This document shows, piece by piece, positions 1-11,600 of a stretch of DNA of 64,000 nucleotides; position 1 is the stretch's first letter; every line of letters begins with the position of its first letter. The translations under genes were made by a program, and so were the position numbers. The notes beneath the pieces were generated by a model. It was not told where the DNA came from and ran no database searches. It was given only the letters and a program-made list of their open reading frames with translations. Source of the DNA: Physcomitrium patens (lineage: Eukaryota > Streptophyta > Bryopsida > Funariales > Funariaceae); NCBI RefSeq assembly GCF_000002425.4, contig NC_037259.1, forward strand, positions 4,357,481-4,421,480, given 5' to 3'.

Positions 1-223
1 TACATCCTCAGTTATGAATAATCTGTTCTCAGCCAGTTTTAATCTTAAAGAGTATTTTTTTATAAATAGTTATAAAAATATTCGACGTTCACTGTGAAAG
101 CTATGATGGGAGCGTCGACACCGCAGCTCGGGCCGAACCAGCATACCCACCGACACTGATGGACGTCCCACCGACAAGGAGATACCCAAAGGATACGCCG
201 AAAAGAACGGAAGACGACCAATT

Positions 224-1026
224 TCATTTCCACAATAGAGGGAAGATCGCAGCAGCGCCACCCATTAGGATGAAAAAGGGTCGCCGCCTCTTGAAGATCG
301 CAAGCTCCCGGGACGAACAGGCCGCGGAATGTCCTGGAACTGTCACAGGAACCGCCGCAGGGGTCAACGCACGCTCGTGATTGCCCTGCGGGAGCACAGT
401 CGCCGTATCGGCGCTGGGCAGTCCCGGATCCATGCCTGTCATTGGCGAAGGCAAATCACCCGTGGGTGATGTAGCGCCGCCATGCACTGATTGCGGAGCG
501 TATGCGCCTCGAACCGTTATCTTCATGCGCATGCCGCCCTGGTCGCAATGGCCCAAGAAACCGCAGATGTAGTAGTGAGTGCCTGGTTTCGGCAGTGTGA
601 CGATGTCGTTGCCGGATTCGTATTCCGCCAGTGGGTTCAGGCTGCTGCAGGAGACATAGTCCGACTCTGTCACCTCTTGCACATTGTGATCGCTGGGGAT
701 GTACTTGAACACTGTTCGAAGACAACGAAGGGAATGATCAGTCTAGGCTTTCATTATGGGTCTCGTGCACTCGTGGCCCATTATCGAGCCATTACGTGAA
801 CGCGTAGCGTTCCAGGGTTTTGACGAATTGATTTACCGATCTTATCACCGGGGACAAACTTGAGTCCGTTGGCCCAGTCGTTGTAGAAGGACGAGTTTGG
901 GGCGAAGTCCCAGCCCGTGGTGTCGCCTACTGTGAATTCTTTAGCCGTTACTGCGCACGCCATTGATGCTATCAGCATGAACACCACCGAAGCGACCTTA
1001 CTCATCGTGCCATACGGTTTTCCCAT
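224..1026 (-). CDS. Phytocyanin (uclacyanin/plantacyanin-like blue copper protein), two exons
   Basis: Exons run 1026-837 and 711-224, with a 125-bp GT-AG intron (712-836) that splits a Val codon, giving 225 residues. A signal peptide (about residues 8-28, ending CAVTA) precedes a plastocyanin-like fold beginning KEFTVGDTTGW. The predicted copper ligands are His72, Cys113 and His118 (YICGFLGHC), and Met124 as axial ligand. Cys85 and Cys119 fit the family disulfide. Met124 lies one residue further from the His than the usual H-C-x-x-G-M spacing because of an extra Gly. A Pro/Ser/Ala-rich linker follows, and the C-terminus ends in a hydrophobic stretch, so a GPI-anchored or wall-facing product is likely; phytocyanins are extracellular electron-transfer proteins. 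The intron after the first third of the copper domain matches the usual phytocyanin gene structure. The start is uncertain: in-frame ATGs lie at 1059, 1029, 1026 and 1005. I chose 1026 for its context (A at -3, G at +4). Confidence 0.9.
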
Positions 1027-1059
1027 CATGGCAATCCTTCGCTGCGCACAAATCCACAC

Positions 1060-4000
1060 GATCTCATCACGTACACTTGTGAAGATAACAATGCCTACTC
1101 ATGCACGAGAAAGCTCACTGAGTCACATGCCCCTCGACGACAACTTGATATCAGTCCTCAGAAATCAGCGTCGTCGTGTTGGGTACTATTGCATGGAGGG
1201 GCAGATGGAAAATCGATGACCAAGTTAACCATCAAAATTGTTGACTTCGTCGTCATTCGATAGGAGATGTTGGGTGTTATTCCCTATGCTTAACATTCTT
1301 CCTCCTCTAAAGCAGCCACACGCAGGTGATGCTCACATGTACGTTACGTAACTCTTCCAACGAACTCAAAGTATAATTTTATTACACCTTGCAAAACACG
1401 AAACGCTAATCTCACCACCATGCAAAACAGTCGCGCTATCTTTTCGAGTGTACCACACACGCACAAACAGACTAGCTCGTTTTTTCTGCACAAAGAGCGA
1501 CTCTCGAGTGATCGCTTGCACAATCCACCTCGTCAACCGGGAACTCTAGAGTCTCTGAACAGATTAGGCACCTCAAATCACCTAAAATAGAATAAAACAA
1601 TTGTGTCAAAGTGAGTGGACAGCGTCACGCGAATTGTCCGCAGCAGTTGAAGTGTCGGTGATTGCCCACTGCAACGTCTTCACAACTGCAACACAAACCT
1701 AAACAAAAAGCAGAGCAAATAACAATAATAATAATAGTATAAACATGAGAAAAGAACGACTTGGAAGTTGCTCCTGGATGTGTGAGATTTTGAATACCCA
1801 CCGGCACTGCTGTTGCTGCTGCTGCTGCTGCTGCAACCTCCATTTCTTCACAAGAATGGGTCTTCTTGGAAGGGAACTGGAGGGAAACGTGAGCTTCCGT
1901 GCAGGCTCCATCATACACCATGCGTTAATGCCAATCAATTAAATAACTCGCTATAGTATATGTCTTTGTGTATATATATGTATATATGTATATATTTATA
2001 TACAAACGTATTTGATGTGCCATGCAACGTAGTAGTGTGAACAGGGACTATCTTCATTCAATAACCAATTCTGTAGCTCAAAGGATAGCATCTTCCATTA
2101 ATTAAATAAAATTCATGAAAACACATTTATATGTTATAATTATGTTTACTAAATTACACATTATGTTGTAATTATGTTTACTAAATTAATTCTCTTTTTT
2201 CAAAAAAGTTTTACTTTTGAGCTTGAATTTGGATTGGAAATTGATTTATAAATAGAATTCTTTTACATTTTCAAACTGTATACATGCGAAATAATTTCAT
2301 GAAAATCAAAAAAATTTACAATAATATTAGATTGTCATTCTTTTATCATTCTAAAGTAATTTCAACAAGAGTGTTTTTATTTTACCTTTTTTTTTATAGA
2401 TTAGATATTTAAGATCCATCAAAATGCTCATTTGAAATTTTTTATTACAATTTATTATTTTTATAGTTATATGGTTTTTAAATATTCAATAAAATTTATA
2501 AAATATATCATATTGAATTTTTTCTAAATTAATCTATAAATTTTAATATTAATAAAATATTAAAAGATAGAAACTAGTATTTTAAAAAAATAAATAACAC
2601 TTTGTTACTATTATATGCATAGTTGTTTTTAGTTAATAAAATTATATAGAATTATTTTTTTACTTTTTAAAAAACTAAAAGATAAATTTCTAATATTTCT
2701 ATGATCTAAAAGTGAAATATTTGAAGTTGAAAAAATTTAAATAAAGTTAATTTTTATAGCCAAAAGTAGTAAAGAAGACAAATTTTATCATAAGTTTATG
2801 CCAAATATTGGTTGATTAACATTTATAATATTTAAAGGTTTTTTTATAAGAATTTATCAAATCTATTATAAGTTTTTAACATTAAAAGAAGAAATTAATT
2901 TCTATTTGTAATAATTAAATTATACCACATATGTCTTTTGATATCTCGAAGAAAATATTTTATTGTATTTTGATTGATATCATGTTAAAAATAAATGTCT
3001 ACGTTAGCTCCAAAAGTAATTCTTTTGAAGTTTTTAATCTTAAGATGCTAAAGAAGTTTTACTCCTTAATATTTGATATTATCAAATAAATTTTTAATTG
3101 TGGTTCTTGAATAAGTTTTTAACTTTTGCAGCTAAGGTTTTTAAATTCATGTAAATCCTTTAATAAAACAATAAATATTTGTATCTTTTTTTAAAAAAAA
3201 ATAGTTATTAATTTATTTTAATAATATAAAGTTTTATGAAAAAATATATTATTTAAATAGTATAAAGAATAGAAGTAAATAAAACTCTAAAATCTAAAAT
3301 TAAATTAAAATATATTAAGTAGATGATATCTTCTTCAAGAAAATATTATAGAAGTTTTTTAAATATGGATTCCAATTCTAAGTGTTTCTAAATGTGTCTT
3401 GGCTATTAAAAATTCGATTAGAAGTTTTGTACAACTAAGAAGCTACAATAGAAGTATCTAATATCATAGACACTTGGCTTATAAGTCTTACCATCTTTGA
3501 GAAGTTTCTGCATGGTCTTTTTGGTAGCTAGTACATATTGAGGCAAGGTTGAAACCATTCTAAGTTTTATCAACACTATCATCATATTTTTGTCTTGATT
3601 CAAGACTCTTTAATTTCTTTCTATTTAATAGTAAATATTTTATTGATTATATATATATATATATATATATATGTTTTAATCTAAATATATATAAATATAA
3701 ATATAATAACTTAATACTTAACTTTAAGTTTTATGATTTAAATTCATATATTTTAAAATTTATTATTGACAGATTTTGTAAATTTTAATTTTTTGTTCAT
3801 GTAACATTTATAAAATACTGTGTATAAATAATTCTTGCAATTATATATATATATATATATTGAGATCTTTTTTAAACTATAATATTTTTTAATCATATTT
3901 TTTATTATTAGTTTGATTTACTTTGACTTTTGTAAAACTTTGACTCAAAGTTAAATTCCATGTAAATTTAATATGCTAATACACAATGTGCTAGTTTTAT

Positions 4001-4680
4001 TTATTTAATTTTCTTGCTTCTTTTAAACAATGTATTTGTTTGTATTACTCTATTTTCTTAATTGTTGATAAAATGAGTAAATTTTTGTAACAAAATATCA
4101 CATTCACACAACCTTTACCATTTCATACCACGGTATACATGTAACAGTTCTGTAACTGAAAGTTTGATATACTCTTGAGATCATTCTAAATGGAATGAAA
4201 CAATAATTGTTCTGCAAAATCATAAGTATGCAAAACCAACTGCCCATTTATATCAGCCATTATCATTGTGTTACAAAACTGTTACTATTAGAGTACAACA
4301 ATACCACTGCAACAGCTATGAAGTGACACAAAAACATTGATTAAGACATTTCCATTATTTCACAACATCGTGTGATTCGTATTCAAAAAACATATCACAA
4401 ATGGATTGTTTGCAACAAATATGAATACTTAGTAAGATGATTTAGGTTTTATTTATTTTTATTTGTTACTTCAGCGATTTTTCCATCATCTGGCTTTTCT
4501 GAGTACAAAATAAAGAAAAAAATAATCAATTATTCAAGACTTGAGGCCGACGTACAGAGAAGGACTCTGCATTGGGAACCAAGGGTTTGGATTCTTCTCA
4601 AAGTAAATTTTCAGAGAATTAGTTCCAATAAAGTAGGATGTAGATTCGTGCGGTAATACGCTTGACCAATGCAGCCACGC
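1060..4680. other. Intergenic region between the phytocyanin and BIG genes
   Basis: No supported gene. 1060-1950 has moderate GC and is probably the promoter and leader of the minus-strand phytocyanin gene. From about 1950 the DNA is very AT-rich, with (TA)n tracts near 1970-2000, 3648-3672 and 3842-3860. A 61-codon minus-strand ORF at 3418-3603 has a fairly coding-like composition (it contains QYVLATKKTMQKLLKDGKT), but I do not recognise it. It stands alone and may be a remnant of a repeat. Confidence 0.6.
1806..1835. repeat. (CTG)n/(CAG)n trinucleotide microsatellite
   Basis: About ten CTG units with one interruption. On the minus strand it reads (CAG)n and lies 0.8 kb upstream of the phytocyanin start. 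The minus-strand frames through it (poly-Gln or poly-Ala) are short and unsupported, so it is treated as a simple repeat. Confidence 0.85.
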
Positions 4681-5287
4681 TGGCAAGTGACGTGGCAAGA
4701 CAAACAGAGAAAGAGAGCTTGAGAGAGAGATGGAGAGAGAGCGACAAAGTGCAGCGGTGGTGGCGGCACTGTTCCAGCGAAGAACGGTCGTAGGGAGATT
4801 GGGACGGGGAAACTTCCTGGAGCCAGCAGTTGGATCAAGTCGATTCACCGCGGTAAGTTTACAGAAGACCATGGCAACAGGGTTCGCTTCTCATGTTATA
4901 ACGTGGAAGCTGGCTGCCTCGGGTGTGGGTGGCTATGGCCGTTCCCAGTTTATGAGCCAACGCTGTTACCACCACTCGCCCTTGAATCCTCCTCTCACAC
5001 AGCTCCTGTAGGTCCTTCCTCCATCGCCCGCTTCCGATGCATCTGCTGCTGTAGGCATCGCCTGCATCCTGGGATTCTGGTCCCGTCCGAGAGGTGTGGC
5101 TACCCGGGTAGCAACTGACATCTCTTCGTGTCATGTATTGGATTGTCTGTCTGGTTGTTGTTCGGAGGGGTTGGAGTTGTGGAGAGTAGTGGATTTGCCG
5201 GGGCAGCATTGGTTTCGATGGGGGAGGCGATCTCCTAAAGTGTGGTGGTGGATAGTGTGAGGTAGAGGGGAGTGGCGGGCATGAGGG
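4681..5287 (+). promoter_or_regulatory. Promoter and 5' leader of the BIG gene
   Basis: GC content rises sharply here. A TGACGTGGCA motif (about 4688-4697) is a bZIP/ABRE-type ACGTGGC core. It is followed by a GA-rich tract (about 4706-4741), a common feature of plant core promoters and leaders. A GTAAGT donor consensus at 4853-4858 could open a leader intron, with possible acceptors near 5012 and 5054, so the leader may be spliced. A TGA in frame at 5282-5284 closes the BIG frame upstream of its ATG. The transcription start cannot be placed from sequence alone. Confidence 0.5.
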
Positions 5288-5385
5288 ATGGGGACGCTGC
5301 GGAAGTTGGTGGAGGTGTTGCAGCTGCCCGGGGGCTCGTTTCAAGAGCGGGTAAAGGATGCGGAGGTGCAGGCAGGATTAGCTGA
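5281..5385 (+). CDS. Overlapping upstream ORF of BIG (34 codons)
   Basis: An ATG seven bases before the BIG start opens a 34-codon frame that ends about 95 bases inside the BIG coding region, in a different frame. Both ATGs have G at -3; the BIG ATG also has G at +4, so it is the stronger context. If the leader includes this ATG, some ribosomes would initiate here and miss BIG, so the uORF would lower BIG translation. The peptide is Gly/Ala-rich and probably has no function of its own. Confidence 0.4.
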   Translation: MRDGDAAEVGGGVAAARGLVSRAGKGCGGAGRIS

Positions 5386-5575
5386 GCTTCAGGCCCTGCT
5401 GATGCGAGGGGTGGACGTGGATGTACAGGGGGCGGGGTTGTGGCAGTGGAATAAGCAGCAGGTGGATTTTGCTTTGGCGATTGTCGAGGCCGTACTGTGC
5501 ACTTCTTGGGATTGGATCGCAGGTTGGTGGTGAGGGGATGATTGATGGTGTAGAGCTCGGTTGCAATTGTGGATG

Positions 5576-5611
<36 letters not shown>

Positions 5612-8600
5612 TTGTCTCGGGAGCAGGTTTTGGTCAATTAGGTTATTCCAGATTCAATTGATTGGATATGAAGGCTTCTTAATTCGAGAAGAAATTGAAT
5701 TAGATGAATTGGTGTTGATGTGGTATGATGGCATTCTGGATTCTGGTCCACTGAAGCTCGTCGTGGTTGTAGGAAGTGATATAGAGTGTGACGTGTCAGA
5801 TTTTTGTCTGTGATTGCAGATGGAGAAGACAAAGCGATCTTGGAGCAGATCTACAGATCTGCAGTTCAAATCTGCTTGCAGGGGCTTGAGTATTTTGTGT
5901 CGGAGCTCTGTGAAGGCAGTCATAGTGCAGGCCCCGGGGAGACGGATGCCTTCAAGTTGTCCAGAACTGATGCTAGTGTGTATCCCAAGGTGTGGACACT
6001 TCACACTGTGTGATCCTTTTGTAGGCGTTTTCTTTCTTTGTGAAACTTTGAGTTCCGTTTGTCCTAGTTGTCGTTGTCACTTGTGAATAGAACCTTTCAA
6101 TTGTCATTGCCCATCTCTCCCCGTTTCGGAAATCCGCTAGCATTTAATGAATTCAGTGGTATTATTGTTTCTTTCGAATTGTTATTGAGTGTTTTCCCCT
6201 TTGTGATTTGCTTGTTCGCATCGAGGCAGTTATTACGATGGCGGCAAATCGATAACTGATTTCATGATTCCCTGCTTACCTGATTTCCTTCATTATATTT
6301 TAGGGTTTCAATATGGAACGTTGGATAGTTTAATTACTCGATGGAACTTTTGTTGATTTCGCAGAATTTTTGTTTCCTTTGACAGGGCTGTCAAGTAGCT
6401 GGAATATGAACGATGTGTTTTTCCATTATTATGGGAGATTGAAAGAGAAATTTTGTTATACAAATTTATTTTGTATGGTGCATCCATCTTGATCAGGTTG
6501 TGGTTGTGTCTTTGTTGACGGTCAGTATCCTAATCCGTTTCCATAGTATCCAGGGTTAAAGAGTGAAAATTAAGATCATTCTTGCAGATGCAACACAGGT
6601 TACTCGAACTCTTGGAGATCGCCATAATTGAAGGAAATGCAGGGGAGCGGAGTTCGCATATATTGCAATCGCTGGATAACGCTACCGCTGAAGTGCCTTT
6701 CTTTGATTCTCCTGTTCCGAGTTCCTCTGGAAAGAGTTCAACTGGCGTGATGGGGCGAACCTTTGGAGGTAAGCCTTCTTGTGTCAAATCTTCCATGTTG
6801 AATTATTTAATGCTGTTGTTTGAAAATTGAAGTGTTAATTCTTAGAGTTTCATAATTATATGGGATTTGAAAAAGCCTATCGCGGTACCTAAATGCCGCA
6901 TTGGCTGGTAGTTGCAGTGGGGTAATTCTTCGAGCACGTTCACAGTATTGTATACAGTTTATCTGTCATTCTTTGTGTTCAAATTTGGTTGTTAACCTTG
7001 TGTGCTGTTGCCAACGATTATGATGCATAACAAGGTACGCATTCTCTTCATCTTCTGTGCAGAGGAGAGCCATTTTGGACTCCCGAAGGTGGCGGGTCCG
7101 TCACAAACTATACTTTCATTGTTGGCTACCGAGGATCTATTTGTTCATGAGCTGAGCAGAGGTTCTCAGGGTGAGCATTTGCAAATGGTGTTGAAGAGCG
7201 GGAGTAGCATGGTGGCTGCAGCGCGTCAGTTTGCTGTTGAACAGATCCGATGTATTCCACGTTTGTTAGAGGTGTGCCAAGCATCGCTAGTGGGTTGCGG
7301 TAAAGTTTCCAAGGATGAGGGAAACAGGTTATTGCAGGGCAGGATAGCTCTTGTTTCTAGTATAGCGAACTTTTTGTTGAATCTTTCCAGAGGGCACGTT
7401 GCAGGTTTTTTGGACGAGGAGGTTGGCACAAAGCTAGTGGAATTTGCTTCAACTCTGCTAGTCTTCCTCCAACACATTTATGAATCGAGTAGCTCTGTGC
7501 CTGAGATAATGCTGGATTCCAACCAAGGCAGCTCACTTCCTTCTTTATTAGATAGTTTACTTCGGCTCTCAGAAGTAATCTTCCCGGATAGGATCGTCTT
7601 GCAAAACTTCAAATGTTTTGTAGCGGCATCGATGCTGAACACTCTAGATACTAGTTTAAAGCAACATGGTCCGCTTTTTGAGCAACAACTATCGTTGGCG
7701 CACACTTCACATGTAATTAGCCATTTTCTAGGTCTTATTCAGGATATTCATGCTCACGCACATGGAATATTCCACCTGCAACCAACAGCTCCTGCAGTCG
7801 GTCTTACTCGGGGTCAAACTGAAAGGTTTACTCAAAATTTGCCTAGTTGTGAGATTTACAACAAGAAGTTCGACTTGAATCAGGTGCTCAGTCCACAAGA
7901 GCAGTTGCAGGTTGTTTTTCCAAATGAAGGCCACTGGCTGGGCAATCTAGTGGCTTTGACGGCCTTCTTTCACGCTCAAGGCCTTAAAGAGGGATCAATC
8001 TTGGGGACTGCTTCATCTGTGCGCAGTGAAGAGGAATCTGCTGTAGGATCAACGGAATCTGTTACTGTTGCAAGTGAGGATGATGCGCTGTTTGGAGATC
8101 TTTTTTCGGAATCTGGACGACATTTGATGAATTCAGAGGGGTTTGCGTCAACCTGTACCTCAAGAAAGAAGTTGGATGCCCTTCACAGTACTCCTCTCCA
8201 AGTAGCCAATTTGTTATTAAGCTTTCTGAAAAATTGTCTGTTCTGTTCCGAGTGGCATCAACCGACGTTCGATGTCTCTTGTAAGATGCTGTCGAAGGAA
8301 AATCTGGATGTTTTCCTGCAGATTTATCTATCCCAATCTAGTCTAATGAACAGCGACGCACTTGGTTTCGATGTGGTGGACTCTGAAGATATTGCCTCTG
8401 ACTTGTTGGGTCAACTACATGAGAGATCCTTTGACTTGCTCAACACCCTTGTGATTAGGCATGCTCTAAATGATGCTTTGGAGTTGCATCTTGCCACGCA
8501 GATACTGAGAGGAGGAGATGCCTTCAGTGCTCTGTCTGCAAAGAGCTGCAGTTTATTTGGAAAATTGCTTGTTAAGCGGTCGATTCGAAGAGGCACTTCC

Positions 8601-11600
8601 ACCCAGAACGACCCCTTAGCTTTTGATTTTTGGAAGACATTTCTGGATTATGTTCTTAGTGCCCTGAGTGGCAGATCTGGTGAATTGAATATCAAGAAGG
8701 CCCTGCCTTCCTTCTTCCAGATGGAGCTTCTCTTCATGGCCTTCCATTCATTAGATGGTCCTGGAAGGTCTATCATATTACAGAACTTATTGGTTGCCTT
8801 AAAGCTTCTTAGGAATACCGAGAGACATCCATCTCCCGGCAGACCATTTTTAATGTGGTCCCTGCTAGTATCAAGATTGTTGTTGGCATTGCGGTACTTG
8901 GTTCTGCATTTTGATTCCTTTCCAGAGTGGCTGTTGGTGCACTTGCGTCGGAAGCTGCTGGTCAATTTTTTAGATACAAGCTCTAATGCATCAGGAGATG
9001 ATCATCCTCAACAGTCATGGGCAGGTCTTGTTGCCCACAATATTTTTAAGGAATACGGATCCAAGGAAGAGCGTGTCATGGACGACATATTTATCCAGCA
9101 GCTTGTTGATATAAACGGATCTTTGAATAATAGTGCGCTTCAAGATATTGATTTGGATATGAACGACATCTGCCAAGTAATTAGTGATATTTTGGGTATG
9201 TGGAAGGGCAGGTCCTTCAAAATTGTGGAAGAGTTGGTGGTTGAAAGGCATGTATATGTGATGGGCTGGAGCACAATATGCTGCTTAAGCCCTTCATTGA
9301 AGCCTGATGCAGCAGGGGAATTCAATGTGGATTATGTGAAGTCGGATTTGTTATTGAGCCTCACGAAAACTCTGCTTAGACCAGGTGTTAGTGATACAAG
9401 TCTTGTTGCACATCAATGGGCGGGGTTTTTGACACGCAACCTGTCTGCTGTGCGAACTCTTCTCTGTGAAGGTCAGTTTAAACTTCTGTCTTGGGATTTA
9501 TTGAGGCAGGGGTCTGCGTTGACTGTGCTGCTGTCATTACTCCGAGTTGGAGAGACAGTCACGGTAGAAAGGAATGTCTTAGAGGATATGTCTTTAAAAA
9601 AGACCCAGCTACCGGCTTTTATCAAACAGACAATGGACTTTTTATCCAAGGATGATCATTCACGGAACCTCTTGCAAATCTTATCTGTGTTACTGAATTG
9701 TTACGTGAATCTGGTGCGAGACTCGGTGTCACATATTCTGGTAGAGTTGCGATCCTGCAAGGCATCCATATTCTCTATTGATGTACTGTTACAAGGGGGA
9801 TTGTCAAGGAGTAAGCAAGAGGGCCTTCTAGGAGCTATGGGTGTAAATGTTACGATTTTGCATTCGTTGGTCAAATGGGATGCAGAGAGTGCATGGTTAT
9901 CCGAGCATCTGACGCTTTCCCTGGGGCCCAACATGGAGAAATTGAAGGGTCTTGAAGCCATTATGCTTCCCGCTCTATATCATGGGTTTCCATCATTTTC
10001 CAAGGTCGGCAGCGCGGCCTTACTGTCGGCAATTATGTGCATAGTGGCGGTCTTGGACTCATTTCAAGTACTTCTTCATGCTCGGGATGGTAATGGAGTA
10101 TTTGATGGAGAGGTTCTGCAGGAAGAGGTCTTGGATGGACTGTTGAACACACTTTTGGTAATGAAAATTGACAGTACTTTTGGAAGCATGCAATCAAAGT
10201 GCGCTGTTTTACTGGATCTTTTGATACCTCTTAAAGAAGAGCAGGCCTTGTACTCTGACTTGAATGAGCTAAAGCATGCACAGAAGCTCTTACAGCTTCT
10301 TTGCAAAAGGAGGGACGAAGTTGACGAGACAGTTTGGGAGGCCCTTGTTTTGCATGTGCTTGATGTTCACAACAATATTTACAGCGATCCCTCCAGATTG
10401 GAGGCATTGCTACTTTATTACTCTAAACTGCAACCGGCATGTGTGGAGGGGAAAAAGGTGAAGATTTTGCGCAAATGCAAAAGTCTTGTGGGTTCGGGAG
10501 ATATTTCACTTCTTATAGATATTCTGGATAACTGTACCATCGAAAGTGTGAACGTAAAGTCTTTACAACTTCTTGTTGTCCTACTTGGATACGACCTTAG
10601 GTCTAAGATGGATCTGGAGCAAAAGCTTCTTCAAATGGATACAGTCAGTTTAGCTGGGTGGCTTGAGCAACGGTTTTTCGGCTGGATTAGTGATGCCGAT
10701 GAGGACAAGTCTGTGAAGCGGACAGCACCTTCTGGTGTCAGGGATCTCATTTCTAGTTTTGTTCAATCCCTTGTGCCTATTTCTCCCGAGGGGCAGGGAC
10801 ATAGGCTCCACTCTCATTTGCTAACAGCGATGCTGATGAATCTAGAAAGGGCTTTTGTGACCTTGGATGTAGTGGCTGCTAAATCATATTTTGGATTGAT
10901 TGTTCAACTGGCACAAGGCGATTTGTCTTTAAAGCGGTTGCTGCGAACCGTGGTGGAACTTGTCAGGAAGTTGCCTGTAAATGACTCACATTTGGAAGGG
11001 GTGAAATCTATGGTTTCCTTTCTGAACTCTATCTTGAGTATTTGTGGTGGCAACAGGATGGAGTTGTTTGCTGAGCATGGAGTAAATAATGACAGCTTTA
11101 GTGGTTTAAGTTCGAATGCAAAAATGAAACAGTCGGTGTATCATAAAAATTTAGAGCTGCCGCCAACCTCTCAGGAGCCAGGCGCGGGAGCTGGTGATTG
11201 TGATGCAATGTCAGTAGACGAAGATGAAGACGACGCAACCTCGGATGGTGAAATTGCAAGTCTGGACCGTGATGATGATGACAATGGCAGTAACAGTGAA
11301 CGGGCGCTGGCCTCAAGTGTTTGCACATTTACTTCCAGTGGTAGCAATTTCATGGAGCAGCATTGGTACTTCTGTTATACCTGCGACTTGACTGTCTCTA
11401 AGGGATGCTGCTCTGTTTGTGCCAGGGTCTGTCATAAGGGACACAAGGTTGTATACTCTCGTCTCAGCCGGTTTTTTTGTGATTGCGGGGCTGGAAGCGT
11501 CAGAGGCAGCACCTGCCTCTGCTTGAAACCCAGGAAATACGTTTCGTCTTCGAACGCTATTCCGTCAACAGGAACTAGCGCTACTGAAAGCTTCTTGCCA

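Noticed and set aside
1625-1938. Minus-strand ORFs with poly-Gln or poly-Ala
   Set aside because: They are frames through the (CAG)n repeat, with no recognisable domain and no splice partner.
4534-5344. Minus-strand ORFs opposite the BIG leader, suggesting a divergent gene
   Set aside because: Low-complexity Pro/Ser/His composition, explained as the complement of a GA-rich leader; no conserved motif.
11098-11353. His- and Ser-rich minus-strand ORFs
   Set aside because: Shadows of the acidic Asp/Glu stretch before the BIG UBR box.
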